64,000 nt of DNA from Brenneria rubrifaciens (GTDB lineage: Bacteria; Pseudomonadota; Gammaproteobacteria; Enterobacterales; Enterobacteriaceae). A program made the position numbers and the translations under genes. The DNA lies in NCBI RefSeq assembly GCF_005484945.1, contig NZ_CP034035.1:1-64000 (forward strand). Reading direction: 5' to 3'. Under the pieces are notes generated by a model. That model saw only the letters and a program-made list of their open reading frames with translations, had not been told where the DNA came from and searched no databases. This document shows, in pieces, positions 52,402 through 61,576 of this stretch (position 1 is the first letter of the stretch; each line of letters starts with the position of its first letter).

Positions 52402-53316
52402 ATGACAAAGAATACGAAGAGTAGGCTCAATAAAACATTGTCAGAAGTCAGGCAGTGGGCAACAGGAAGCTCATCTGTTAGAGGTCATCGACTCAATGCC
52501 TACTTGTCGGGTGAGGGGAAGTTGGTTCTTGCGAATACGGATCTCTTCGATTACGGAATGTCGCAAGTTAGTCAAAGTCTACTCGCAGCAATAGACGGGG
52601 CTTACTGTGATGCCAACCAGCATATGGCCTACGCATTTACACGGATGATCCTGGCAGAGATGTTTGACATTCGTGAAATGAAAGGTACCGATAGACGAAT
52701 CGCAGGAAATTTGGATACCGAAACACACTTGATGTTCGGGGTAATAGCAACCGGTAGACATGAGTTGGTACAACCTCACTATCAGACAGTATTGGATGGC
52801 ATTGATGGCGGTTATGGCATTCACGATGGACACAATCTCCCACTCGGCACCACGCTTCGTTACGCCGCCTTCGGCTTGACTATTATTGGCGACTGGCTGG
52901 GAAAACCCTTGGATCTGGACAAGCACGCCTTGCCACGCGACCCTGCCTGGGGCCAGTTGGTGGCGCACTGGCGCGAACCCGACTTGGACAAGTTTCTACC
53001 CGTTCTGCTCGCTGCCTGCGATACCCACGTCGAGCGCATTGCTGTGACCGAGCGCGAGGCCAACCAGCAAGCCAAACAGTTTGAGTTCAATTCCGTATTC
53101 CTCGCTGTGCATCCCACAGAAATCCTGGCCGTGCTGCGTCTGCGCGAACTGCTGGGGCTGCCGAATCCTGACCACATCGACCATCCATTGATGCAAACGC
53201 CTTATGCCGCTATTACCTGCCAGCCCGGTGAGGTGACCGAGCGCGATGAATTGCTTGACCGTTTTCTTGAAGTGGTTCGTCAGCGTGATCCGCAGGTGCT
53301 GCCGCCAGGAATATAA
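52402..53316 (+). CDS. Putative immunity protein to the nuclease effector
   Basis: The 304-residue protein lies 6 nt after the effector stop, has no signal peptide (as needed for immunity to a cytoplasmic nuclease), and shares the effector's AT-rich codon usage in its first third. I recognise no named family. Its C-terminal phrase HPTEILAVLRLRELLGLP..DHPLMQTPYA resembles immunity proteins of the kind that pair with T6SS toxins, but this is by eye only. Confidence 0.55.
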   Translation: MTKNTKSRLNKTLSEVRQWATGSSSVRGHRLNAYLSGEGKLVLANTDLFDYGMSQVSQSLLAAIDGAYCDANQHMAYAFTRMILAEMFDIREMKGTDRRIAGNLDTETHLMFGVIATGRHELVQPHYQTVLDGIDGGYGIHDGHNLPLGTTLRYAAFGLTIIGDWLGKPLDLDKHALPRDPAWGQLVAHWREPDLDKFLPVLLAACDTHVERIAVTEREANQQAKQFEFNSVFLAVHPTEILAVLRLRELLGLPNPDHIDHPLMQTPYAAITCQPGEVTERDELLDRFLEVVRQRDPQVLPPGI

Positions 53317-53350
53317 TGCGCTATGTAAATTGTAAATAAGGAGAAAAAAG

Positions 53351-53620
53351 ATGTCTGGACGTGGAGCGATTCGTCTTGGTGATGCCCATTCAGGTGGAGG
53401 GAAAATGATTGAAGCCAGCGGTTTTCCCGTTAATGGTATTCCACAATGTTTGCTTGGCGATAACGCGGAATGTCCCGCTCACAAAGGGACGTTTCCGCTG
53501 GTTTCCGGCGGTGATGGCTCAGCAATTCATAATGGGCGACCCATGATTTTTGAACCTGGACAACTGGCTTGTGGGTGTTCAGTATCATCATCGTGTGCAG
53601 GGAATTATGACCGAAAGTAG
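53351..53620 (+). CDS. PAAR-domain T6SS spike-tip protein
   Basis: The 89-residue PAAR protein sharpens the VgrG tip and may carry an effector. It shows the PAAR pattern: RLGDAHSGGGKM, ..PVNGIPQCLLGDNAECPAHKG.., HNGRPMIFEPGQLACGCSV, with the His and Cys that bind zinc. It follows the immunity candidate by 34 nt with a GGAG ribosome site and closes module 1. Confidence 0.9.
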   Translation: MSGRGAIRLGDAHSGGGKMIEASGFPVNGIPQCLLGDNAECPAHKGTFPLVSGGDGSAIHNGRPMIFEPGQLACGCSVSSSCAGNYDRK

Positions 53621-53731
53621 TGATAACGAGCTTATACTCGATAGGCGATGTTTTTCGGTTTATCAGGATAGTCGGATGTATTCGCCGGAGATCTATACCT
53701 CCGAATAGATGGCAACGCTTCGGTAAACGAC

Positions 53732-53751
53732 GGGTTACGCTTCGCTAATCC
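53732..53751. repeat. Enterobacterial hairpin repeat (GGATTAGCGAAGCGTAAYCC type)
   Basis: GGGTTACGCTTCGCTAATCC is self-complementary at its ends and matches a short palindromic element scattered in intergenic DNA of many enterobacteria. A related stretch (GATGGCAACGCTTCGGTAAA) precedes it. Confidence 0.5.
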
Positions 53752-53942
53752 ATCTACTCTGTTATTCCGGTTTAAAGACCTTTCACCCTATTAAGAATAA
53801 TGAGTAAATAATTCAGTAGATGGCTGTGGCGCTGGATATTGAACCTTTTATACTTTCAATGAATTACGTTGGAAAAAATTGAATGACGCCCGTTCCGCTA
53901 TTTACCTATTCCGGGATGTTCCTATACATCTCTGGATGAATG

Positions 53943-53975
53943 AAAACCGTATCGCTGTCATAGGCATACGGTTTT
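53943..53975. terminator. Terminator-like hairpin in the inter-module gap
   Basis: AAAACCGTAT / ATACGGTTTT, perfect 10-bp stem, 13-nt loop, T run following. Its owner gene is not evident; it may be left from a deleted gene. Confidence 0.6.
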
Positions 53976-54660
53976 TACGTCTCTGTGATACCCCCGGCAT
54001 AGCGGGGTATCCGGTGCGAAACGGCCTACGCGCTGGAAAGAGAAATTTCGTCGGCCATTTACTGTGGTAAAAGTAAATGTTGATGATATTTCCGCTTCGA
54101 ATGCGTCATACCCTGCGGCGATAGCGGTTTCGTCGAACCAGATAGTCAATCATTGCGCTGGGCAAGCGCCTTACTATCTTTTTTCCAGTTGGGATTTTAA
54201 ACGTTTACTTCGCCACAGTGAGTCAGGATGTACAGGAAACCGTCGTGTTTTAATTGTCACGTTCGTCAAAGGCTCTGCTTATTCAACAAAGTCGGAGAGG
54301 ATCTTGCCGATAAATTTTGCCAAAGATACAAACCGGACAGACTCAATATGTTCCGTTCCCTGGTTTAGCTAAAACCATAATGGCAATAATTATCTACATA
54401 ATAATTAATTGAATTTTTGTGCGTGCTTTTCGCTATATCAATAGGTGATAACTCGCAAATAGACATGACTTTCATAACCCTAACCAAAACTTTCAGAACA
54501 AATGAAAAATCTGCGCAACTTCTTGCTCACTTTCCAGCATAAGTCACTTTTTGCGCAATGGATGCCGTTGATCTGCGCAGTCTGCGCAACTTTTTGCTCA
54601 AATTTGACTTAGGCAAAATCTGGCTTAGATAAATTCTGTTTAAAAACAATGGAATAAAGT

Positions 54661-54677
54661 TTGGCATGGTCTTTGCC
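54661..54677 (+). promoter_or_regulatory. Sigma-54 promoter of hcp-2
   Basis: TTGGCATGGTCTTTGCC, identical to the hcp-1 promoter at 46373. TGCGCA motifs upstream are also conserved at offset 8288. Confidence 0.8.
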
Positions 54678-54726
54678 CTGTGAACAGTGAAGTCAAACAC
54701 CTGTTCAATCAACAAGGAGCAAGACC

Positions 54727-55245
54727 ATGCCAACCCCATGCTATATCAGCATCGAAGGAAAAACCCAGGGCAATATCACCGCCGGCGCCTTCACTTCCGA
54801 CTCTGTCGGCAACATCTACGTGCAGGGCCACGAAGACGAAATGCTGGTGCAGGAATTCAAACACGTGGTGACCGTCCCCACCGACCCGCAGTCCGGTCAG
54901 CCTTCCGGCCAGCGCGTCCACAAACCCTTCAAATTCACCGTCGCGCTGAACAAGGCGGTGCCGTTGATGTACAACTCCCTGGCCTCCGGCGAAATGCTGC
55001 CGACCGTCACCCTGAAGTGGTATCGCACCTCTGTCGAAGGCAAGCAGGAGCACTTCTTCTCCACCATCCTGACCGACGCCACCATCGTGGACATCGACTG
55101 CCAGATGCCGCACTGCCAGGACCCGTCCAAGCTGGACTACACCCAGTTGATTGAGGTGTCGCTGGCGTACCGCAAAATCGACTGGGAGCACACGGTGGCC
55201 GGCACGTCCGGCTCCGATGACTGGCGCGCGCCGGTCGAAGCGTAA
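54727..55245 (+). CDS. hcp: T6SS tube protein Hcp, copy 2
   Basis: This 172-residue protein is identical in sequence to copy 1 at 46439, while the DNA differs by one synonymous change (AAA to AAG at the EGKQEHF lysine). It heads module 2. The duplicated promoter and leader suggest that both modules fire under the same conditions. A hairpin terminator follows at 55256-55279. Confidence 0.97.
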   Translation: MPTPCYISIEGKTQGNITAGAFTSDSVGNIYVQGHEDEMLVQEFKHVVTVPTDPQSGQPSGQRVHKPFKFTVALNKAVPLMYNSLASGEMLPTVTLKWYRTSVEGKQEHFFSTILTDATIVDIDCQMPHCQDPSKLDYTQLIEVSLAYRKIDWEHTVAGTSGSDDWRAPVEA

Positions 55246-55404
55246 TCCTTCCTTAACCCGGACAGCGTGCCGGGTTTTTTGCTGCGCTGCGGTGTGAGCG
55301 GACTCAGACCGCAGCACAGGGGGTCATTTTCACCAGGGTAGTAGCGTGTCGCACCGGGCGGTAACGGGGCGTGCGGTAGCCGTGGCAGAGGGAGGAGGAG
55401 CAAG

Positions 55405-57441
55405 GTGGCGAACAGTACAGGACTACAGTTTACCGTGACGCTGGGCGCATTGCCGCAAAGCGCGTTCGCGGTGGTGGATTTCCAGTTACAGGAAAGGCTG
55501 AACCAGCCGTTCAGCCTGTCGCTGAATCTGGCGAGCGCGCAGCCGGATATTGACTTTGGCGCGGTGCTGGACCAGCCGTGCGAATTGCTGGTGTGGTACG
55601 AAGGCGAGCTGCGCCGCCGGGTGAGCGGCATCGTCAGCGCGTTCAGTCAGGGCGACACCGGCTTTCGCCGCACCCGCTATCAGGCGGAGGTGCGCCCGGC
55701 GCTGTGGCGGCTGGGGCTGCGCAGCAACGCGCGTATCTTTCAGGCAAAAAAGCCGGAGGAAATCATCGCCACGTTGCTGGAGGAAGCCGGGATAGCGGAT
55801 TACGCGTTCGCGCTGCGTCACGACCATCCCCAGCGGGAGTATTGCGTACAGTACCGCGAAAGCGACCTGGGGTTTGTCGGTCGTCTGGCGGCGGAAGAGG
55901 GGATGTATTACTTCCACGAGTTTGAGGAAGGGAAACACCGGGTGGTATTCGCGGATGACGCCGGGGCGCTGGGGAAAGGGCCGGCGCTGTTCTTCAATCT
56001 GGCGACGCAGGGGCTGTCGGAAGGGGAGTATGTCAGACGCTTCCGGTATAGCGAGGCGGTGCGCACCGCCGAGGTGGAGCTTAAAGACTACAGCTTCAAG
56101 ACCCCGGCGTACGGGCTGTCGCACAAGAAGCCGGGCAGCGGACTTGAGCACCAGCGTGAAAGTTACCAGCACTACGACTATCCGGGACGTTACAAACGGG
56201 ACCCGAGCGGCAAAGCGTTCAGCGGTTACCGGCTGGAGGCGCTGCGGTCGGATGCGGTGGCGGGCGAGGGGGAATCGAACTGCGCGGGACTGATGCCGGG
56301 CAGCACGTTCCGGCTGACTGAGCACCCGAATGCGGGGCTGAATATCGTCTGGCAGACGGTGAGCGTGACACATACGGGGCAGCAGCCGCAGGCGCTGGAA
56401 GAGGAGAGCGGGGGCGAACCGACCACGCTGAGCAACAGTTTCAGCGTGGTGAAGGGGAGCACGACCTGGCGGACGGAGATGCCGTACAAACCGATGGTGG
56501 ACGGCCCGCAGATTGCGACGGTGGTGGGTCCGGCGGGGGAGGAAATCTACTGCGACCCATACGGGCGGGTGAAGCTGCAATTTCCGTGGGACAGGTATGG
56601 GGCGAACGACGACCAGAGTTCGTGCTGGGTGCGGGTAAGTCAGGGCTGGGCGGGCGGCCAGTACGGTCTGATAGCGATACCGCGTATCGGGCATGAGGTG
56701 ATAGTGAGCTTTCTTGAGGGCGACCCGGACCAGCCGATCGTCACCGGGCGGACGTTTCATGCGACGAACCCGACGCCGTATGTCTTGCCGGAGCATAAAA
56801 CCCGCACCACGCTGCGCACCGATACCCACAAAGGCAGCGGTTTTAACGAACTTCGCTTTGAAGATGAAGCTACCCGTGAACAGATTTATCTGCATGCGCA
56901 AAAAGACCTGGACGCGGTAATCAATCATATCCACCGCCAAAGCGTCGGGATGGATCAGCATCTCAGCGTTGCACAGGATCAGTTCCAGCGGGTTGATCGC
57001 CACAGTCACCGGACTATCGGGCAGGATGATTTTGAACAGATAGGCCAGGATCACCATCAGCATATCGGGCGTAATTTTGTTCAGAGGATCGCCGAGTCAC
57101 TTAAACGGTTTATCGGTGGTGGCGAGATCTCTCATATCGAAGGCAGTCGCCAGACCACGCTGTCCGGCTCCGAAGAAACCCTGATCGGCGCACATCAGCG
57201 TATTGTGGTGAATACCGACAGCTACCTGAAAGCGGCGGACATTGTACTGGAAGCGGGGCAGGCACTGACCATTAAAGCGCCTGGCGGTTTTATCAAGATT
57301 GATGGCGCTGGCGTCACCATTTCTGGAACGCGGGTGAAAGTCAACGAAGGTGGCGCGGCGGGAGTAGGTACGGCGCCGGTTTCCGTCACGCCGGAAGAAC
57401 CAGGCAAGCCGACATTACCGGATGCCCCTGACCGACGTTAA
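55405..57441 (+). CDS. vgrG: T6SS spike protein VgrG, copy 2
   Basis: The 678-residue VgrG has the same domain order as copy 1. The N-terminal 330 residues are related but diverged in both protein and DNA, residues 380-450 are nearly identical (DNA 56560-56747 differs by one base), and the C-terminal 200 residues are unrelated in detail ([28 protein letters not shown]). The C-terminus therefore differs with the cargo. The start is GTG 55405 after GGAGGAG. It is followed by the PAAR-lipase gene after 9 nt. Confidence 0.96.
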   Translation: MANSTGLQFTVTLGALPQSAFAVVDFQLQERLNQPFSLSLNLASAQPDIDFGAVLDQPCELLVWYEGELRRRVSGIVSAFSQGDTGFRRTRYQAEVRPALWRLGLRSNARIFQAKKPEEIIATLLEEAGIADYAFALRHDHPQREYCVQYRESDLGFVGRLAAEEGMYYFHEFEEGKHRVVFADDAGALGKGPALFFNLATQGLSEGEYVRRFRYSEAVRTAEVELKDYSFKTPAYGLSHKKPGSGLEHQRESYQHYDYPGRYKRDPSGKAFSGYRLEALRSDAVAGEGESNCAGLMPGSTFRLTEHPNAGLNIVWQTVSVTHTGQQPQALEEESGGEPTTLSNSFSVVKGSTTWRTEMPYKPMVDGPQIATVVGPAGEEIYCDPYGRVKLQFPWDRYGANDDQSSCWVRVSQGWAGGQYGLIAIPRIGHEVIVSFLEGDPDQPIVTGRTFHATNPTPYVLPEHKTRTTLRTDTHKGSGFNELRFEDEATREQIYLHAQKDLDAVINHIHRQSVGMDQHLSVAQDQFQRVDRHSHRTIGQDDFEQIGQDHHQHIGRNFVQRIAESLKRFIGGGEISHIEGSRQTTLSGSEETLIGAHQRIVVNTDSYLKAADIVLEAGQALTIKAPGGFIKIDGAGVTISGTRVKVNEGGAAGVGTAPVSVTPEEPGKPTLPDAPDRR

Positions 57442-57450
57442 GGAGAGAGT

Positions 57451-58821
57451 ATGCCAGGTGCCGCACGTTTGGGAGATAGCTGCGCGGGACACGGTTGTTT
57501 CCCGGCCACTCCGATTATTGAGGGCAGCAGCGATGTGACGATCAATGGCAGACCCGCCGCCCGCCTGGGCGACGCGGTATTGCTGCATGCCTGTCCTTGT
57601 CCGAATATGCCTCACGGCATACATAACCGGGCGATTTCCGCCGGCTCCGGCACGGTGACCATCAACGGCAAACCGGCGGCGCGAATCGGTGATGCTATTG
57701 GCTGCGGCGGTTCGGTGGCCGCGGGCAGCGGTGATGTCATGATTGGCGACACCCCCTATCAATCGCCAGTGAAAGCCTGTGCGGAGCAGTCCGCCAGGGA
57801 TCGGGCGCCGCTGCTGGCGTTGACGCCGATGCTGTTGCCAACCCTGATGGCGTGGGGGGAAATCGCCGAATTGCCGATGCTCGATGAACAGCTTACCCTT
57901 GCCCAGCGCAAGGATCGTTATCTGGCGCGGGCAAAACTGGCGACGGAAGCGGCAACATTGCCGGGGCTGGCGGATGCGGCGCAACGGCTGGCATTTAATA
58001 ACGACAGTATTTTGCGCGCGGAAGCCGCGCAGTATGTTTATCCGGTGGATGAGTTCCGACGGGGCGTGCTGGAGGCGTTGCCGAAGGCGCCTGTGGGGCT
58101 GGAGCTGATTGATACCAGCGCAATGCCGGGGCTTGAAAATGCGACTTTTTTGGATAAAGACACTGGGTTTGGAGCAGCGTTATTTAAGTCCGCTATTAAT
58201 AGCGAAACCATGCTGACTTATCGCGGTACAAATAATGCGGTTACTGGTGCAAAGGATTGGATGACCAACCTTTCTCAAGGTGTGGGAAGAGAAACAGCGA
58301 CATACAAGCAAGCAATGTATTTGTCTAAACAAACGAAAGATGCTCTTTATTTGCCGCCTGTTATTGTTGGACATTCGCTGGGGGGAGGTTTGGCCTCGGC
58401 GGGCGTGGGCGTAAGTGGTTTACCCGGCTATACCTTTAATGCGGCTGGTCTGCATGCGAATACTACGAGTCGGGCCGGGGGAGCCGATCTTGCTAAAATT
58501 AACTCGCTGATTACCACCCAAGCTGTGGATGGTGAAATTTTAACGATGGTGCAAGGCATTGGTAAAGCGATGGTGCCGGGTTTGTTGTCCGGCGCCGGAG
58601 CATTGATAGGCGGTTCGGCTGGCGCGGCGATTGGCGGCGTAATCGGCGTGGCGACGCTGCTGGGGGGCGCTTTACCAAAAGCGGCGGGGAGTATGCAATC
58701 GCTGCCCGCTTCCGGCGGTTCACCGCTGGCCCGTCATGGTATGGATCAAGTTATTGCCGGAATTGAAAGCCAGAAAAAGGACGATATCGGCAAAATTACC
58801 AACGTACTTAAGGGGGCGTAA
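57451..58821 (+). CDS. T6SS effector: N-terminal PAAR fused to a lipase (alpha/beta hydrolase)
   Basis: The 456-residue protein has a PAAR domain in its first 100 residues (RLGDSCAGHGCFPATPII, PAARLGDAVLLHACPCPNMPHG, PAARIGDAIGCGGS), a linker with little homology, and a hydrolase domain. The nucleophile elbow GHSLGG has Ser309; Asp360 (in AVDGEIL) and His429 (in ARHGMDQVI) are candidates for the rest of the triad. A glycine-zipper segment (about 375-410) could insert into membrane. It is probably a phospholipase of the Tle type delivered on VgrG-2. The DNA of the catalytic part (58140-58530) is more AT-rich than the PAAR part, which suggests a swapped toxin domain. Confidence 0.87.
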   Translation: MPGAARLGDSCAGHGCFPATPIIEGSSDVTINGRPAARLGDAVLLHACPCPNMPHGIHNRAISAGSGTVTINGKPAARIGDAIGCGGSVAAGSGDVMIGDTPYQSPVKACAEQSARDRAPLLALTPMLLPTLMAWGEIAELPMLDEQLTLAQRKDRYLARAKLATEAATLPGLADAAQRLAFNNDSILRAEAAQYVYPVDEFRRGVLEALPKAPVGLELIDTSAMPGLENATFLDKDTGFGAALFKSAINSETMLTYRGTNNAVTGAKDWMTNLSQGVGRETATYKQAMYLSKQTKDALYLPPVIVGHSLGGGLASAGVGVSGLPGYTFNAAGLHANTTSRAGGADLAKINSLITTQAVDGEILTMVQGIGKAMVPGLLSGAGALIGGSAGAAIGGVIGVATLLGGALPKAAGSMQSLPASGGSPLARHGMDQVIAGIESQKKDDIGKITNVLKGA

Positions 58822-59600
58822 TGCAATGGTTGGCACGTTTGAAATGGGTAGGGATAGTTATTCTGGGATGTTTAACCGCCTGTCAAGCCGGAGGGAGCAG
58901 TATGCCGGTCAGTGAGTTTTTTACACCACCGATGGTGAAATTATTGAGGGCTATTCAGAAAGGGGATGAAACGGCGGCGCGACATCAGATTGCACAGACA
59001 GGGCTGGATCTCAATGTGCAGGGAAAGGAGGGAATTACCCCCTTATTGTGGCTGGTCATGGAGAAAGATCAGGCTGGCGCAAAACTGGCGTTAAAGCTGG
59101 GGGCCGATCCCAATTTTAGAACTGGTCATGGTAATACCGCAGTGAATATGGTTTCAGGTGCTAACTCACCGGAATGGCTAAAGATGATGTTGGATGCGGG
59201 GGGGGACCCTAATGCATTAGATCATAATAAGACGCCTGCCCTCTTTAATGCGATTAACGAAGAACGTTGGGCGGATATTAAGTTGTTGGTAGGTAAAGGG
59301 GCGGATGTGAATTTGACCGATGGGCAGAAAACCAACAGTGCTCACTATGCTGCATATTTGAATGAATATGAAATTGCATATTGGCTTATTGAACACGGAG
59401 CCGAAGTGAATAGCTATTCAGCCACAGGCGCAAGTTTGGCCTGGACGATAGAAGACAGTCTGTCAATTATGTCTCCCCAATCGCCTCAATATCCCTGGGC
59501 GTTAAAAGTAAAACAGTTATTACAGCAACGCGGCGTTGAATTTCCGCCACTGTCACCCGCAGAGGTGAGGGCGCGCCGGGCAAAAGGAGAGCCGCTTTGA
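58821..59600 (+). CDS. Ankyrin-repeat lipoprotein, putative lipase immunity protein, copy 1
   Basis: The 259-residue product has a lipoprotein signal (lipobox LTAC near residue 18-21) followed by ankyrin repeats (GKEGITPLLWLVMEKDQAGAKLALKLGADPNF; DHNKTPALFNAINEERWADIKLLVGKGADVNL; YAAYLNEYEIAYWLIEHGAEVN). It starts exactly at the effector stop. Export plus lipid anchoring puts it in the periplasm, where an incoming phospholipase acts, and ankyrin immunity proteins are known for Tle effectors. AT-rich DNA. Overlaps copy 2. Confidence 0.8.
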   Translation: MQWLARLKWVGIVILGCLTACQAGGSSMPVSEFFTPPMVKLLRAIQKGDETAARHQIAQTGLDLNVQGKEGITPLLWLVMEKDQAGAKLALKLGADPNFRTGHGNTAVNMVSGANSPEWLKMMLDAGGDPNALDHNKTPALFNAINEERWADIKLLVGKGADVNLTDGQKTNSAHYAAYLNEYEIAYWLIEHGAEVNSYSATGASLAWTIEDSLSIMSPQSPQYPWALKVKQLLQQRGVEFPPLSPAEVRARRAKGEPL

Positions 59601-60409
59601 GGCGTTGGTTCAGGCTACTGTTGGCCTGCGTGCCGTTGTTAACTTCCTGTCAAGCCGGAGGACGCAGTATGCAGGCCAGTGAGTTATTTGAGCCGCCGAT
59701 GGCGGCGTTGTTGCAGAGTATTCAGAAAGGTGATGAGGCTACGGCAAAGCACCAATTGTCGCAGGGATTAAATCTGAATATTCAGGGAAAAGAAGGCGTT
59801 ACTCCGTTGCTGTGGCTGGTTTATGAAACGCAGAATAAGGAAGCAGTAAAACTGGCGTTAAAGCTGGGAGCCGATCCAAATTATAAGGATGGTTCTGGTG
59901 ATAGTATAGTCAACAGGGTATCAGGCGTAAGAGATCCTGACTGGCTGCGTGTCGTGCTGGATGCGGGGGGTGATCCGAATTCGATAGGCCGACGTAGGCA
60001 GCCTGCAATATTTAGTGCCATTGGTGAAGAACGTTGGGCTGATATTAAATTATTGGTCGAACGGGGAGCCGATGTAAATTTAAAAGATGGTCCAGGACGA
60101 AATAGTGCGCTTTATGCAGCCTATCTGGATAAATATGAAATAGTTTATTGGCTGATTGAACAAGGCGCGGATACCACTATCTATGATGATACGGGCAGTG
60201 ATTTAGCCTTTTCAGTAGAAGACAGTCTGTCAATTATGTCTCCCCAATCGCCTCAATATCCCTGGGCATTAAAAGTAAAACAGTTATTACAGCAACGCGG
60301 CGTTGAATTTCCGCCACTGTCACCCGCAGAGGTGAGGGCGCGCCGGGCAAAAGGAGAGCCGCTTAGAGGCGTTGGTTCAGGCTACTGTTGGCCTGTGTGC
60401 CGTTGTTAA
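59597..60409 (+). CDS. Ankyrin-repeat lipoprotein, putative lipase immunity protein, copy 2
   Basis: The 270-residue paralogue of the preceding gene has the lipobox LTSC near residue 16-19 and the same ankyrin repeats. It starts at TTG 59597, overlapping the stop of copy 1 (TTGA). DNA 60218-60364 is nearly identical to the 3' end of copy 1 (59451-59597). The expected stop is lost: CTTTGA of copy 1 is CTTAGA here (T to A at 60365), so translation reads 14 codons into a relic third copy. Function of both copies together is likely immunity; one may protect against a variant toxin. Confidence 0.78.
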   Translation: MRRWFRLLLACVPLLTSCQAGGRSMQASELFEPPMAALLQSIQKGDEATAKHQLSQGLNLNIQGKEGVTPLLWLVYETQNKEAVKLALKLGADPNYKDGSGDSIVNRVSGVRDPDWLRVVLDAGGDPNSIGRRRQPAIFSAIGEERWADIKLLVERGADVNLKDGPGRNSALYAAYLDKYEIVYWLIEQGADTTIYDDTGSDLAFSVEDSLSIMSPQSPQYPWALKVKQLLQQRGVEFPPLSPAEVRARRAKGEPLRGVGSGYCWPVCRC

Positions 60410-60425
60410 CCGCTTGTCAGGCAAG
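60364..60425 (+). pseudogene. Relic start of a third ankyrin lipoprotein gene
   Basis: DNA after copy 2 (AGGCGTTGGTTCAGGCTACT, then TTGGCCTGTG) matches the first about 45 nt of copy 2 (59599 onward) with two or three changes, then diverges. The start codon position holds TTA instead of TTG. It marks a third tandem unit, now reduced to its signal-peptide coding start. Confidence 0.8.
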
Positions 60426-60631
60426 GCTTTTGCCATCAAAGAAATAACAAGTTCGGTATTAATAATCGGTGGAGAGCTATTTTTCTGTCTTGTCGCGTTT
60501 GGCGTTAAATAATTATTATCGATTAAGTATTCAATTAATGTGCTTTTATTTAACTGCATATTTAAACATAAATTTTCTATTTCTTTTTTTATCCGAAAGA
60601 TATTTAAATAACTCACAGGCAAATATCGAAG
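60426..60631. other. AT-rich gap after the immunity array
   Basis: About 206 nt of very AT-rich DNA. A minus-strand frame (60377-60673, 98 codons) overlaps neighbouring genes and lacks family motifs; not called. No promoter is clear, but a transcription start for the DUF4123 pair may lie here. Confidence 0.45.
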
Positions 60632-61576
60632 ATGACAAACGGTTATTCCCTGTTTGAAATCAGTCAACGTCATGCTTTACCGCTGTACGCCATTATCGAT
60701 CTGCTGAATTATCCAGATTTGCCAAAATTCTGGCAGGCATTTCAACCCGCGGCGAGTGATTTATGGCAACCCTTACGTTTTGATAAGCAGGCCGCAGACT
60801 GGCAAGTCTGGGCGCCTATTGTGGTAAAAATCGAACAAGGGGGGCCGGGGGAAACGCTGCTGCACTGGCTGACTGATACGCAGCCTTCAAAGCATCAAGG
60901 GGTCATACTGATGCATGGCGCACTCTCTCTCCGGCAGGTTGTCGCCTGTTGGCAGCGGCGCATTGCTTGCCTCTGGCCGGATGGCTCTCGTGCATTGATG
61001 CGCAGCTATGCGCCGGCGGTATTGCTGCCCTGGTGGCAGACGCTTGACGACAACGCCAAAACAGATTTTCTCGGACCGCTGATCAACCTGTTTCTGCCGA
61101 CACCTGATAGTGAACAGGGTCAATACCAATTACTGATTGAACAGGAAAAAGGCGGCGAAGCTGACCCTGATTATCAAATCAATCTGACACGTTACCAGTT
61201 TTATCTGCTTGCCGATGAAAACCGATTACACCGCCTGGCGAACGAATTATTTCTGTTCGTCAGCACGTTATATGTTTTCCCGCTCGATATTGAAGTCGTG
61301 AAACACCGCTTTATCAGCGGTATTGATCTGGCAAAGGCCCGATACCCCAGAGCGACTGAAGCGGAATGTGAAACTTGGTCGGCCCATCGTTGGGTATTGA
61401 GCAGCGAATTTTTCCTACACCCGGTTTTTGTTCACCTTATTGAATATCGCACGCTCGGCGACAGCATTCGGATCTTCAAATTCGAACCTGAACGCATAGC
61501 AAGTGCGCGTCTTTATTATCATCGTCCCGGATGGATGCGGGGAGAATTACCTGATATGACGGAGGTCATCCAATGA
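60632..61576 (+). CDS. DUF4123-type T6SS adaptor, module 2
   Basis: The 314-residue protein shows the DUF4123 pattern (LPLYAIIDLLNYPDLPKFW, ..APIVVKIEQGGPGETLLHWL.., ..LILMHGALSLRQV..ALMRSYAPAVLLPWWQTL). It presumably guides the RHS effector or the lipase to VgrG. Overlaps the next gene by 4 nt, so the two are coupled. Longer than the 192-residue adaptor of module 1. Confidence 0.75.
   Translation: MTNGYSLFEISQRHALPLYAIIDLLNYPDLPKFWQAFQPAASDLWQPLRFDKQAADWQVWAPIVVKIEQGGPGETLLHWLTDTQPSKHQGVILMHGALSLRQVVACWQRRIACLWPDGSRALMRSYAPAVLLPWWQTLDDNAKTDFLGPLINLFLPTPDSEQGQYQLLIEQEKGGEADPDYQINLTRYQFYLLADENRLHRLANELFLFVSTLYVFPLDIEVVKHRFISGIDLAKARYPRATEAECETWSAHRWVLSSEFFLHPVFVHLIEYRTLGDSIRIFKFEPERIASARLYYHRPGWMRGELPDMTEVIQ

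Larger units (their letters stand above)
53621..54481. other. Decayed intergenic segment between T6SS modules
   Basis: About 860 nt without a credible gene. It holds a hairpin repeat at 53732-53751 (GGGTTACGCTTCGCTAATCC, a widely distributed enterobacterial palindrome), a perfect hairpin AAAACCGTAT / ATACGGTTTT at 53943-53975, another (GATACCCC / GGGGTATC) at 53987-54011, and a TTATTCAACAA sequence at 54279 resembling an IS5/IS903-type end. Short frames at 53879, 53958 and 54064 look like residues of lost genes. Confidence 0.6.
54482..55279. repeat. hcp duplication, copy B (direct repeat)
   Basis: Second copy of the 46194-46991 segment, offset 8288, with about five substitutions. It carries its own sigma-54 promoter, TGCGCA cluster, hcp and terminator hairpin. 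Confidence 0.95.

Noticed and set aside
55486..57063. 525-codon frame antisense to vgrG-2
   Set aside because: High-GC coding DNA leaves long antisense frames; the + strand is an unmistakable VgrG.
60377..60673. 98-codon minus frame after the ankyrin array
   Set aside because: Overlaps copy 2, the relic and the next adaptor start; AT-rich region gives frames by chance.
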